Shown in pieces: positions 37,245 through 45,422 of a DNA stretch of 64,000 nt. The stretch covers positions 30,058-94,057 of the forward strand of contig JACPOB010000029.1 of NCBI GenBank assembly GCA_016185145.1. The letters are read 5' to 3'. The DNA comes from Rhodospirillales bacterium. GTDB lineage: Bacteria; Pseudomonadota; Alphaproteobacteria; Reyranellales; Reyranellaceae. Made by a program: the position numbers and the translations under genes. Each line of letters starts with the position of its first letter. Position 1 is the first letter of the stretch. Below the pieces are notes generated by a model. The model ran no database searches. It saw only the letters and a program-made list of their open reading frames with translations, and had not been told where the DNA came from.

Positions 37245-38929
37245 CGGACATGGCCGAAACAAACGGCAGAAGCGGACTCGACCCGATCACCGTCGAGGTG
37301 GTGCGCAACAAGCTGGAAGGCATCGCCAACGAGATGCAGCAGACCCTGCTGCGCTCGTCCTTCTCGCCGATCGTCAAGGAGGGTCTCGACGCCTCCTCCA
37401 GCCTGTTCACCATACGTGGCGAGACGCTGGCCCAGTCGATCGCGATCCCGATCCATCTCGCCACGCTCATCCCGGTCGTGCAGAAGATCCTGGAGGTCTT
37501 TCCGCTCGGCACCATGAAGCCGGGCGACGTCTATTGCATGAACGATCCCTATCTCGGCGGCACCCACCTGCCCGACATCGCGCTGGTCCAGCCGATCTTC
37601 TTCAAAGGTCGGCCGATTGCCATCTCCGCCACCATGACCCACCACCAGGATGTCGGCGGCATGTCGCCGGGATCGATCCCGACCCGCGCCACCGAGATCT
37701 TCCAGGAGGGCCTGCGCCTGCCGCCGCTGAAGTTCCGCGACGCCGGCCGCTACAACGAGACTCTGGTCGCCATCATCCGCCAGAACGTGCGCATTCCCGA
37801 CGCCGTCATGGGCGATCTCAACGCCCAGCTCGCGGCGTGCAATGTCGGCGCCCGCCGCATCGCCGCGCTGGCCGCCGATCTCGGCGACAATCATGCGCTG
37901 GCGATCTTCGACGAGCTTCTGGACCGCTCCGAGATCCTGACGCGCACGGCGCTCAAATCCATTCCGGCCGGCACGTACCGCTACGTCGACCACAGCGACA
38001 ACGACGGCATCGACCTCGACACCGGCATCCGCTTCGAGGTCGCGGTGACAGTGAAGGACGGCACGTTCCACTGTGACTTCACCGGCTCCTCGCCGCAGGT
38101 GCGCGGACCGTTCAACTGCGTGCCGTCGGGTTCGCTGGCCGCCGCCTGCTATGCCGTCCGCGCCGTGACCGATCCCGAGATTCCGACCAATGCCGGCTGC
38201 TTCCGGCCGATCACGCTGGAGCTGCCCAAGGGCAGCGTCGTCAACCCGCTCGAGCCCGCCCCCGTCAATTCGCGCACGGCGACCATCAAGCGCATCACCG
38301 GCTGCATTTTAGGCGCGCTGAAAGAGGTGCTGCCCGAACGCGTGCCGGCCGACAGTTCCGGCGAGCTGGTGGTGCTGGCGTTCGGCGGCCGCCACGACGG
38401 CAAGCCCTATGTCACCGGCGAGCTCATAGCCGGCGGCAGCGGCGCAGGTCCGCACTCGGACGGCGTCGACGTGGTCGAGACCGACGTCACCAACTGCATG
38501 AACCTGCCGGTAGAGGCCATGGAGATGGACGTGCCGATCCGCGTCCATCGCCTCGCCCTGCGCCAGGACTCGGGCGGCGCCGGACGGCACCGCGGCGGCC
38601 TCGGCGTGGTCAAGGAATATGAGATTCTCGACGGCGAGGTCGCGTTCACCTATCGCGGCGAACGCCATTTCTACGCGCCGCAGGGCGCATTGGGCGGTGG
38701 CGAGGGCGCCAAGGCCCATGCCGTCATCCGTCGCGCCGACGGCCGCGAGGAAGTCATCCCGTCCAAGATGATGACGACCTTGATGCGCGGCGATCGAGTC
38801 GTCATCGAGACGGCCGGCGGCGGCGGCAACGGCGTGCCGGATGCGCGCGATCCCGCAGCCGTGAAGATCGACGTCGCCGACGGCAAGGTGAGCATGGCAG
38901 AGGCGCTGGACAAGTTTGCTCGCCGCTAG
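37241..38929 (+). CDS. hyuB: Hydantoinase B/oxoprolinase family protein (HyuB), second unit
   Basis: This 562-residue protein starts at the ATG that overlaps the HyuA stop; ATG 37250 (MAETNGRSGLDPITVEVV) is an alternative. Landmarks are LRSSFSPIVKEGLDASS, GDVYCMNDPYLGGTHLPD, MTHHQDVGG, VPSGSLAAACYAVR, NAGCFRPITLELPKGS and SGGAGRHRGGLG. It should form the cytoplasmic two-subunit enzyme with HyuA. An amidase follows 25 bp later on the same strand, so the operon may process the ring-opened amide. Substrate unknown. Confidence 0.93.
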   Translation: MTDMAETNGRSGLDPITVEVVRNKLEGIANEMQQTLLRSSFSPIVKEGLDASSSLFTIRGETLAQSIAIPIHLATLIPVVQKILEVFPLGTMKPGDVYCMNDPYLGGTHLPDIALVQPIFFKGRPIAISATMTHHQDVGGMSPGSIPTRATEIFQEGLRLPPLKFRDAGRYNETLVAIIRQNVRIPDAVMGDLNAQLAACNVGARRIAALAADLGDNHALAIFDELLDRSEILTRTALKSIPAGTYRYVDHSDNDGIDLDTGIRFEVAVTVKDGTFHCDFTGSSPQVRGPFNCVPSGSLAAACYAVRAVTDPEIPTNAGCFRPITLELPKGSVVNPLEPAPVNSRTATIKRITGCILGALKEVLPERVPADSSGELVVLAFGGRHDGKPYVTGELIAGGSGAGPHSDGVDVVETDVTNCMNLPVEAMEMDVPIRVHRLALRQDSGGAGRHRGGLGVVKEYEILDGEVAFTYRGERHFYAPQGALGGGEGAKAHAVIRRADGREEVIPSKMMTTLMRGDRVVIETAGGGGNGVPDARDPAAVKIDVADGKVSMAEALDKFARR

Positions 38930-38954
38930 GCGGTGTCGGCGATAAGGTCTCGTC

Positions 38955-40367
38955 ATGAACGAGACCGACCTGTGCTTCACCCCGGCGACCGAGCTGGCCG
39001 ACGCCATCCGCGCCAAGAAACTATCGTCTGTCGAAATCACCTCGACGGTCCTGAATCGCATCCAACGACTCGAGCCCAAGCTAAACGCCTTCGCCTATCT
39101 CGCCAGTGAAGAAGCAATGGACGCGGCGCAGGCTGCCGACCGTGCGCTGGCCACAGGCGGAGCGATCGGGCCGCTGCACGGCGTGCCGGTGACGATCAAG
39201 GACCACGAGGCCGTACGCGGGCTGCAGATCGAGTACGGCACCCATCTGAGGCGTGGCGAAGTCGCGACGGCAGACAATGCCATGGTCGCCCGCCTGCGCG
39301 GCGCGGGCGCGATCATCCTCGGCAAGACGACGACGCCGGAGTTCGGCTGGATGGGCGTCAGCAACAGCCCGCTGACCGGCATCACGCACAATCCCTGGAA
39401 GCACGGCATGAATGCCGGAGCCTCGTCCGCCGGGGCCGGCGTCGGCGCGGCGGCCGGCTACGGGCCATTGCACCAGGGCAGCGACGGCGCGGGGTCGATC
39501 CGCATGCCGGCGCATTTCAGCGGCGTGTTCGGGATCAAGCCGACCTATGGCCGCGTGCCGCAGTCGCCGGTGGCGGCGAGCGATCATACGGTGCATCTCG
39601 GGCCGCTCACGCGCACGGTCGCCGATGCCGCCCTGATGCTGCGCACGATGGCGGGGCCGCACCCCGACGATCACACCAGCCTGGAAGCCCTGCCCGCCGA
39701 CTATCCGCGCCATCTGCAGCGGCGGCCGCGGGCGCCGCGCATCGCTTACAGCCCGGACCTCGACCACGCCCGCGTCGATCCGGAGGTGGCCGCGCTGGTG
39801 GCCAAGGCGGTGACCGCCTTCGAGAAGGACCTTGGCTGGCATGTCGAGCAGGTGAAGACGCCGTGGGGACCGAAAGGCCCTGAGCTCGCACGCTTCTTCT
39901 GGCCGGCGCATTTCACGCGCCATGCCGAGAGGATTGCGGAGTTCCGCGACCGCATGGATCCGGGCTTCGTCGCCTGCATCGAGGCCGGCTCGAAGATCAC
40001 CATGGCCGACTACCAGAAGACGCGCCTGGTGAAGTACGCCTACTGCGCCGAGATCAGCCACTTCTTCGACGACTGGGACTTCCTGCTGACGCCGGCGGTG
40101 TCGGTCGCGGCGTTCCCGGCCGAGTTGCTGCAGCCCAAGCACTGGCCGCAGCATCCCTGGGACTGGCTGTCGTGGGCGGAGTTCTCCTACCCCTTCAACC
40201 TGTCGCAGAACCCGGCGGCGTCGGTGCCCTGCGGCTTTACCAAGGACGGACTGCCGGTCGGCCTGCAGATCGTCGGCCGGCGGTTCGACGATCTCGGCGT
40301 GCTCCAGATGTCGGCCGCCTTCGAGGCCGTGCGGCCCTGGGCGGACAAGCGCCCGCCAATCGACTGA
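38955..40367 (+). CDS. Amidase signature family protein
   Basis: This 470-residue protein has the amidase Ser-cis-Ser-Lys triad region: Lys in VPVTIKDHEAVRG, the Gly/Ser-rich segment MNAGASSAGAGVGAAAGYGPLHQGSDGAGSIRMPAH (only parts quoted as motifs) and the pocket FGIKPTYGRVP. The usual GGSSGG is altered to GASSAG, but both serines are identifiable (ASSAG, GSIRMPA). The family hydrolyses amides to acid and ammonia. It follows hyuAB by 25 bp and probably deals with the opened product or a related amide. Its 3' end converges with the dioxygenase gene 2 bp away. Confidence 0.9.
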   Translation: MNETDLCFTPATELADAIRAKKLSSVEITSTVLNRIQRLEPKLNAFAYLASEEAMDAAQAADRALATGGAIGPLHGVPVTIKDHEAVRGLQIEYGTHLRRGEVATADNAMVARLRGAGAIILGKTTTPEFGWMGVSNSPLTGITHNPWKHGMNAGASSAGAGVGAAAGYGPLHQGSDGAGSIRMPAHFSGVFGIKPTYGRVPQSPVAASDHTVHLGPLTRTVADAALMLRTMAGPHPDDHTSLEALPADYPRHLQRRPRAPRIAYSPDLDHARVDPEVAALVAKAVTAFEKDLGWHVEQVKTPWGPKGPELARFFWPAHFTRHAERIAEFRDRMDPGFVACIEAGSKITMADYQKTRLVKYAYCAEISHFFDDWDFLLTPAVSVAAFPAELLQPKHWPQHPWDWLSWAEFSYPFNLSQNPAASVPCGFTKDGLPVGLQIVGRRFDDLGVLQMSAAFEAVRPWADKRPPID

Positions 40368-40369
40368 GA

Positions 40370-41260
40370 TCAGCCGCCGGAACTCACGGCCACGATCGGC
40401 ACCTCGCCGCCCAGGGTCGTGCGGCGCATGTCGCGCACTTCATTGCGATCGAAGCGACGCGCGCGATGCATCGTCGTGCGGTTGTCCCACACCACCAGAT
40501 CGTGCTGCCGCCAGGAATGGGAATAGACGAACTCGGGCCGGGTCGCATGCTCGGTGAGATCGCGCAGGAAGGCCCGCGACTCCGGCACCGACCAACCAAC
40601 GATGACGCCGGCATGCGCCGACAGGTACAACGATTTCCGGCCAGTCGCCTTTTGCACGCGCACCAGAGGATGCCGAACGGGTTGGAAATTGCTGATTTCC
40701 TCCGGCGTGAAATCTGAAAATCCGACCGCTTGGCGCGAATAGAGCAGGGAGTGTTCGCAAACCAGTCCCTCCACCTCTGCCTTGGTCCGATCATCCAGGG
40801 CGTCGTAGGCCGCCCGCATGTCGGCGAATTCGGTATTGCCGCCCCAGTCAGGAACGGTGCGCCCCGACAGCAGCGAGTACTTGGCCGGCACCGGTCGGAA
40901 CGAACTGTCCGAATGCCAAAGCCGATCACCCAGCTTGAAGAACCACACGCGGTCCTCGGCCGATATGATCTTCCCGTCCTTGGTCAGGTTCGAGAGGTCG
41001 GCGATGCCGGGACCGAGCCGGTTGTCCTCCCGCTTTCGCACGGTGCCGGACGTATTGTAGTTCTCGAGTTCCCCGAAGTTCCGCGTGAAGGCGATCTGCT
41101 GTTCGTCTGAAATGGCTTGACCGCGGAACACGAGCACGCCGAAGCGGTCCATCCCCGCTTCGATCGTCGCGGCTTCCTCGGCGTCGATCGGCTTCGTCAG
41201 GTCGATGCCCGACACTTCGCCGGCGAGGATGGGGTGAAGTCCGGTGATCTCAAGGGCCAT
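40370..41260 (-). CDS. TauD/TfdA family alpha-ketoglutarate-dependent dioxygenase
   Basis: The ATG at 41260 (MALEITGLHPILAGEVSGIDL) gives 296 residues; the upstream open frame is not supported. The iron triad is His-x-Asp in LWHSDSSFRPVPA and the distal His in TTMHRARRFD, with the 2-oxoglutarate-binding Arg shortly after. The VLVFRGQAISDEQQIAF and PDWGGNTEFADMRAAYD segments match the TfdA/2,4-dichlorophenoxyacetate dioxygenase branch. It couples 2-oxoglutarate decarboxylation to hydroxylation and ether, sulfonate or C-N bond cleavage. The genuine substrate is unknown; the gene stands alone on its strand apart from a small zinc ribbon gene upstream. Confidence 0.9.
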   Translation of the reverse strand: MALEITGLHPILAGEVSGIDLTKPIDAEEAATIEAGMDRFGVLVFRGQAISDEQQIAFTRNFGELENYNTSGTVRKREDNRLGPGIADLSNLTKDGKIISAEDRVWFFKLGDRLWHSDSSFRPVPAKYSLLSGRTVPDWGGNTEFADMRAAYDALDDRTKAEVEGLVCEHSLLYSRQAVGFSDFTPEEISNFQPVRHPLVRVQKATGRKSLYLSAHAGVIVGWSVPESRAFLRDLTEHATRPEFVYSHSWRQHDLVVWDNRTTMHRARRFDRNEVRDMRRTTLGGEVPIVAVSSGG

Positions 41261-41358
41261 TGTGACCATTCCCTCAATCGGTTTGGTCATTAAGCCAGAG
41301 CAGGTGTCGGGTCGCAAAAGCGAATCGCCCACCTGAAACCGCTCGGCGGCTTTCGACG

Positions 41359-41556
41359 TCAGGTCTTGGTGAGCCTGCCGCAGGCGGGTGCGTCGCAGCG
41401 CCAGGTCAGGCTGCTCACGCCCAAGGCACCGAAGTTGGGGTCGGGCGTTTCCTCGATCACCTTCAGATCGCCGGCTCCGCACCATGGACAGACAGGCGGC
41501 GCCTCGTAGGGGGCGATCCGTGTCGCCACCCTGTTCAGTTCCTCGAAGAGCGTCAT
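41359..41556 (-). CDS. Small zinc-ribbon-like protein
   Basis: This 65-residue protein has two Cys pairs, CPWC (about residues 23-26) and CDAPAC (about 54-59), spaced as in a zinc ribbon, with a WR segment before the second pair. The N-terminus MTLFEELNRVATRIAPYE is helical. It lies about 100 bp upstream of the TfdA-like gene on the same strand. No specific family was recognised; base composition and codon use look coding. Confidence 0.55.
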   Translation of the reverse strand: MTLFEELNRVATRIAPYEAPPVCPWCGAGDLKVIEETPDPNFGALGVSSLTWRCDAPACGRLTKT

Positions 41557-41615
41557 TTATTGTTCTTTCTCGAGAGGGGATTGCAACATAGCACGAAATC
41601 GTGCGCTTGCCCTGG

Positions 41616-42098
41616 TCAGGGCTTGTGGACGACGACGTTGAACCCTTCGTCCGCTGCCGGCGGGACGAAGTAGGCGGTGAACTGCTCGAACTCCGCGTCG
41701 CTCACCTGGAACTGATGCTCGCCGCCGGCATTGCGCTGGCGGAGCCGCTGCTTGCAGAGCTCGTCCGGCAGGTCGAGGTAATGCAGCTCGTGCGGTACGT
41801 CGGCGGTGTCGATCAATGAGCGCACCCACGTCCGCTGGCGCGGTGTGTTCGCGGCGAAATCGAGCACGACCGAGAGGCCCTGGTGCAGGATCTCGACGAT
41901 GTGCGGCGTCATGGCGGCCCGCAGACGAACCGACAGCCGGGTGTAATCCTCGATCGTCTTGAGCTCGACCGGATAGAGGGTCGACGTCCAGTGATCCTCG
42001 CTGATGAGCAGGGTCGAGGGTCGCGCCGCCAGTTGCCGGGCCAGGGTCGACTTACCGGCTGCGATCTTGCCGCACAGGAGATAGAGGGTGGGCATCAT
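41616..42098 (-). CDS. P-loop kinase-like ATP-binding protein
   Basis: The ATG at 42098 (MMPTLYLLCGKIAAGKST) gives 160 residues; the open frame runs on to 42119 but that part is the palindromic repeat. Walker A is GKIAAGKST (residues 10-18), SEDHW is a conserved acidic site as in zeta toxin and small-molecule kinases, and VVLDFAANTPRQRTW is a likely Walker B. The C-terminal lid has CKQRLRQRN. Proteins of this sort phosphorylate small metabolites, antibiotics or UDP-sugars; the substrate is not evident. It stands alone, with repeats at its 5' side. Confidence 0.75.
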   Translation of the reverse strand: MMPTLYLLCGKIAAGKSTLARQLAARPSTLLISEDHWTSTLYPVELKTIEDYTRLSVRLRAAMTPHIVEILHQGLSVVLDFAANTPRQRTWVRSLIDTADVPHELHYLDLPDELCKQRLRQRNAGGEHQFQVSDAEFEQFTAYFVPPAADEGFNVVVHKP

Positions 42099-42100
42099 GT

Positions 42101-42168
42101 TCTTCCGGACCGCGCGCATCCTGCGCGCTCATGATCATGAGCGCGCAGGATGCGCGCGGTCCGGAAGA
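42101..42168. repeat. Perfect 68-bp palindrome, CCGGACCGCG family
   Basis: Bases 42101-42168 are exactly self-complementary around the centre of TGATCA: TCTTCCGGACCGCGCGC on one side and its reverse complement on the other. It lies between the divergent-from-the-left kinase gene start (42098) and the 3' end of the amidohydrolase gene (42171). Related copies are at 21459, 56588 and, cut off, at the window end. Confidence 0.9.
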
Positions 42169-42170
42169 GC

Positions 42171-43484
42171 TTATTCTAGAATTCGTCGTCGCGACTCGGC
42201 CACCATTGCCGCTGCCCGCCGAGCGTCGAAGCCCTGCAGCACCCCTCCCCTCATCCTCACCTTGCCGTCGACCAGCACCGTGTCGATGTCGCGCGGGCTG
42301 GTCTGCAGCAGGACGTGAGCGCAGGCATCGTCGACCACGGAATCGCCGAACGGGCCCTTGCGGATCAGGACGACGTCGGCGCGCTTGCCGGGCGTCAGCG
42401 ATCCGATGCGATCGCTGAGGCCCAGCACGCGCGCGGCGGTGATGGTGGCGGTCTCGATCAGCTTGCGGGGCGTCAGCAACGGCAGGCCTGGGCGCACCGC
42501 CGGGCGGCGGCCCAGCACGGTCGAGAAGCTGCGTTCCATGGCGCCGTCGAGGTAGCCCTGCACGTTAAACATGACGCGCAGCTGACCCAGCGTGTCCGAG
42601 GCCACGGTGCAGGGAATGTCGCAGCCGAACACCACGTCGACGCCGCGCTCGACGGCGCGGCGCACGACGTCGGCCGGCGTGCCCTGGGTGTCGGCCGTGG
42701 GCGTGAAGCAGAGCGGCATGCCGGCCTCGGCCATGCGTTCCAGCTCGGGATTGCTGATCAGGTTGCCGTGGATCACCAGCAGGTCGGGGCCCAGCAATCC
42801 GGCATCGGCAAGCTTGTCGATGGTGCCGGCGTCGTTGACGTGGATGCAGCTCGGCGCCTTGCGTTCGCGGGAGAAGGCAAGCTGCTGCTCCAGCCCGGCG
42901 GCGCCCCAGGAATCGATGCCAAAGCCGATCGTGGTCAGTCCTTTGGGATCGTGGAAGCGGCCGTAGACGTCCTTGCCGTCGGCCAGCCGATCCTCGGGCC
43001 GCGCGAACTCGTCGGACTGCACCGGCATGAACGAATAGGTGAAGAGATGGCGAATGCCGGTTTCCTTCAGCGCTGCGATCGAGGCCGGCGCGAAGGCGGG
43101 GCTGCGGATGTCATGACAATAGTCGACGACCGTCGTCGTGCCGTAGGACAGCATCTCGAAGCCGCCGATCCAGGCGGCGTTGAAGTTGTCCTCGGCCGTG
43201 TAGCGGCTGCGCAGCGGCAGGAACTTGGAATAGTAGGCGCCGGGCCACAGGTCGGGCACATAGCCGCGCAGCACGGTCTGCCACAGGCAGGTATGGGCAT
43301 CGATGATGCCGGGCAGTGCGATCATGCCGGCGCCGTCGATCGACTCGGCGTCGCCGCCGTCGAGCGACAAGCCGACGGCCAGGATCGCGCCGTCCTCGAT
43401 CAGGATGTCGGCCGTTGGAAAATCGCCCAGCGTCTCGTCCATGGTGACGACCTGGGCGCCGCGGATGTGCAGTCGGTTCGCCAT
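42171..43484 (-). CDS. Amidohydrolase (cytosine/guanine deaminase-like) with HxC in place of HxH
   Basis: The ATG at 43484 (MANRLHIRGAQVV) gives 437 residues of the amidohydrolase superfamily in the chlorohydrolase/guanine-deaminase branch. Typical parts are ALPGIIDAHT, YGTTTVVDYCH, IHGNLISNPELERMAEAG (metal His), the Asp in FGCDIPCTVASDT and the closing GSLTPGKRADVVLI. The metal motif after the first beta strand should read HxH (HTHLWQT) but reads His64-Thr-Cys66 (HTCLWQT), so one zinc ligand is Cys. It could still bind metal or be inactive. The stop lies immediately beside a perfect palindrome. Confidence 0.85.
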   Translation of the reverse strand: MANRLHIRGAQVVTMDETLGDFPTADILIEDGAILAVGLSLDGGDAESIDGAGMIALPGIIDAHTCLWQTVLRGYVPDLWPGAYYSKFLPLRSRYTAEDNFNAAWIGGFEMLSYGTTTVVDYCHDIRSPAFAPASIAALKETGIRHLFTYSFMPVQSDEFARPEDRLADGKDVYGRFHDPKGLTTIGFGIDSWGAAGLEQQLAFSRERKAPSCIHVNDAGTIDKLADAGLLGPDLLVIHGNLISNPELERMAEAGMPLCFTPTADTQGTPADVVRRAVERGVDVVFGCDIPCTVASDTLGQLRVMFNVQGYLDGAMERSFSTVLGRRPAVRPGLPLLTPRKLIETATITAARVLGLSDRIGSLTPGKRADVVLIRKGPFGDSVVDDACAHVLLQTSPRDIDTVLVDGKVRMRGGVLQGFDARRAAAMVAESRRRILE

Positions 43485-43495
43485 GATCTCCCCTG

Positions 43496-43619
43496 TCGTC
43501 ATCCCGACCGCAGCCGAGCGCCAGCGAGGCGGAGTGGAGGGAACTCCTCCTGGGGCCCGGCCGACATGAAAAGGTCCCTCGACTACGCCGCCTGAAGGCG
43601 GCTTCGCTCGGGATGACGG
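43496..43619. repeat. Palindromic repeat, GTCATCCCGAGC family, long copy
   Basis: GTCGTCATCCCGACCGCAGC and GAGGGAACTCC on the left face AAGGTCCCTCGACT and GCTTCGCTCGGGATGACGG on the right, with a non-palindromic middle of about 40 bp. It lies between the divergent starts of the amidohydrolase (43484) and SDR (43656) genes. Confidence 0.75.
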
Positions 43620-43655
43620 CAAAGGTAGTCTATGGTTCGCGCGAGAGGTAGCAGC

Positions 43656-44462
43656 ATGGCGAAGACGGCATTGGTGACGGGCGCCACCGACGGAGTCGGA
43701 TACGTCGTGGCGAAGGCGCTGGGCAAGGACGGCTGGCATGTGCTGGTGCATGGCCGCGACCGTCAGCGCGGCGAAACCGCGGTCAAGGAGATCGAGCGGG
43801 CGGGCGGCAGCGCCGCCTTCCTGGCCGCCGACCTGGCGTCGCTGGCCGCGGTCCGCCGCCTCGCCGCCGAGGTGCGCAAGGCGACCGACCGGCTGGACCT
43901 CCTGATCAACAATGCCGGCATCGGTACGGCCGGCAATGGCCGGCAGACCAGCGCCGACGGTCATGAGCTGCGCTTCGCGGTGAACTATCTCGCGGGCTTC
44001 CTGCTGACCTACGAGCTGCTGCCGCTGCTCAAGGCGGCGGCGCCTTCGCGCATCGTCAACGTCTCCTCGGCGGGACAGCAGGCCATCGACTTTTCCGACG
44101 TCATGCTGACCAGGGCCTACAGCGGCGTGGCGGCCTACTGCCAGAGCAAGCTGGCGCAGATCCTGTTCACCATCGATCTCGCCCGAGAGCTCGAGGGCTC
44201 GGGCGTGATCGTCAATGCCTTGCATCCCTCGACCTACATGAACACTACCATGGTGCGCCGCGCCGGCGTGTCGCCCATGAGCAAGGTCGAGACCGGCGCG
44301 GAGGCGATCCTGCAGCTTGCCGTCTCGCCCAGGATCGAGGGCAAGAGCGGGCTCTACTTCAACGTCATGAACGAGGCCCGCGCCAACCCTCAGGTCTATG
44401 ATGCCGAGGCGCGCCACAAGCTGCGGACGCTCAGCCTGGAGCTGACGGGCGTAAAGGCCTGA
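43656..44462 (+). CDS. Short-chain dehydrogenase/reductase
   Basis: ATG 43656, with GAGAGG upstream, gives 268 residues. The Rossmann motif is VTGATDGVG, the stabilising NNAG is present (LINNAGIG), the catalytic Ser lies in IVNVSSAGQQ and the Tyr-x3-Lys in AYCQSKLAQ. The YLAGFLLTYELLP segment and long C-terminus resemble retinol-dehydrogenase/WW-oxidoreductase-like SDRs. It is an NAD(P)-dependent oxidoreductase of unknown substrate. Its last 32 bp overlap the 3' end of the convergent nitronate monooxygenase gene. Confidence 0.9.
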   Translation: MAKTALVTGATDGVGYVVAKALGKDGWHVLVHGRDRQRGETAVKEIERAGGSAAFLAADLASLAAVRRLAAEVRKATDRLDLLINNAGIGTAGNGRQTSADGHELRFAVNYLAGFLLTYELLPLLKAAAPSRIVNVSSAGQQAIDFSDVMLTRAYSGVAAYCQSKLAQILFTIDLARELEGSGVIVNALHPSTYMNTTMVRRAGVSPMSKVETGAEAILQLAVSPRIEGKSGLYFNVMNEARANPQVYDAEARHKLRTLSLELTGVKA

Positions 44463-45399
44463 GCCCGGCCAGCCGGTCGATCTCGCGCCAGAAGCTTGCG
44501 ATCGTGTCGTCGATGATCTGGCGCACCGACTTGATCTCGTGGATCAGCCCCGCGCTTTCGCCGGCGGCGCCATGGGTGTTGTCGACATCGCCCTGGACAT
44601 AGAGCATGTCGAGCGTGGCGTTGCGTGGCAGGCGCTCGCGCTTGCCTTCGGAGACCTCGACGGCATAGGGCGTGCGCAGGCCCCTCGAGCGGGCGCGCGG
44701 CGGGTTGTCGACCAGCGCCGTACCGGTGATCGGTGCCGCGACGATCGCCCGCTTGTAGTTCTGGTGCACCGGGCTCTCGAAGGAGGCGACGAAGCGCGTG
44801 CCCATGGTGACGCCCTCGGCGCCCAGTGCGAAGGCCGCCGCCATGCCGCGGCCGTCGACGATGCCGCCCGCCGCCACGATCGGTACATCGACTTTCTCGC
44901 GAACGGCCTGCAGCAACGCGAAGGTATGGACCTCCTCGGGATTGCGCAGACCGGCACTCTCCGCGCCTTCGACGATCAGCCCGTCGACACCGGCATCGAC
45001 CGCCTTGAGAGCGCCGCGCAGGGTCGCCGTCGCGTGATAGACCGTGATGCCCGCATCCTTGAGCATCCTGGTGTAGCGCGTCGGATCGCCGGCCGACGTC
45101 GTGACGAAGTGGATGCCCTGGCCCAGCAGCCAGTCGATGATGGCGCTCTCCTCCTTGGGGTCCATCTGCAGGTAGCGCACCGGCAGGTTCACGCCGAAGG
45201 GCTGGTTGGTGGCGGCGCGGATGGCGGTGAATTCGCGCTGCGTGACGGACAGGTCGCGGATCGAGTTCTCCAGCAGGCCCATGCCGCCTGCGGCCGAGAC
45301 CGCCGATACCAGCGGCGCGCGGGCGATCCAGGTCATCGGCGACTGGAAGATGGGATAGCGCGAGCGCGTATGCGCCGTGACTCGGTTGCCGTCGAACAT
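44431..45399 (-). CDS. Nitronate monooxygenase family flavoprotein (2-nitropropane dioxygenase-like)
   Basis: The ATG at 45399 gives 322 residues; sequence upstream belongs to the shadow frame of prpF. FMN-binding TIM-barrel landmarks are PIFQSPMTW, VSAAGGMGLLE, LPVRYLQ, VTTSAGDPTRY, VDGLIVEGAESAG, PIVAAGGIVDGR and GAEGVTMGTRFVAS. The family oxidises nitronates or serves as enoyl reductase-like enzymes. The usual GH.. in the catalytic segment is AESAGLR, a variant seen in some members, so activity is uncertain. It starts 23 bp downstream of the PrpF-like gene's stop and is probably co-transcribed. Confidence 0.88.
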   Translation of the reverse strand: MFDGNRVTAHTRSRYPIFQSPMTWIARAPLVSAVSAAGGMGLLENSIRDLSVTQREFTAIRAATNQPFGVNLPVRYLQMDPKEESAIIDWLLGQGIHFVTTSAGDPTRYTRMLKDAGITVYHATATLRGALKAVDAGVDGLIVEGAESAGLRNPEEVHTFALLQAVREKVDVPIVAAGGIVDGRGMAAAFALGAEGVTMGTRFVASFESPVHQNYKRAIVAAPITGTALVDNPPRARSRGLRTPYAVEVSEGKRERLPRNATLDMLYVQGDVDNTHGAAGESAGLIHEIKSVRQIIDDTIASFWREIDRLAGLRPLRPSAPG

Positions 45400-45422
45400 T
45401 CGCCGATGTCGTATCACAGGAC

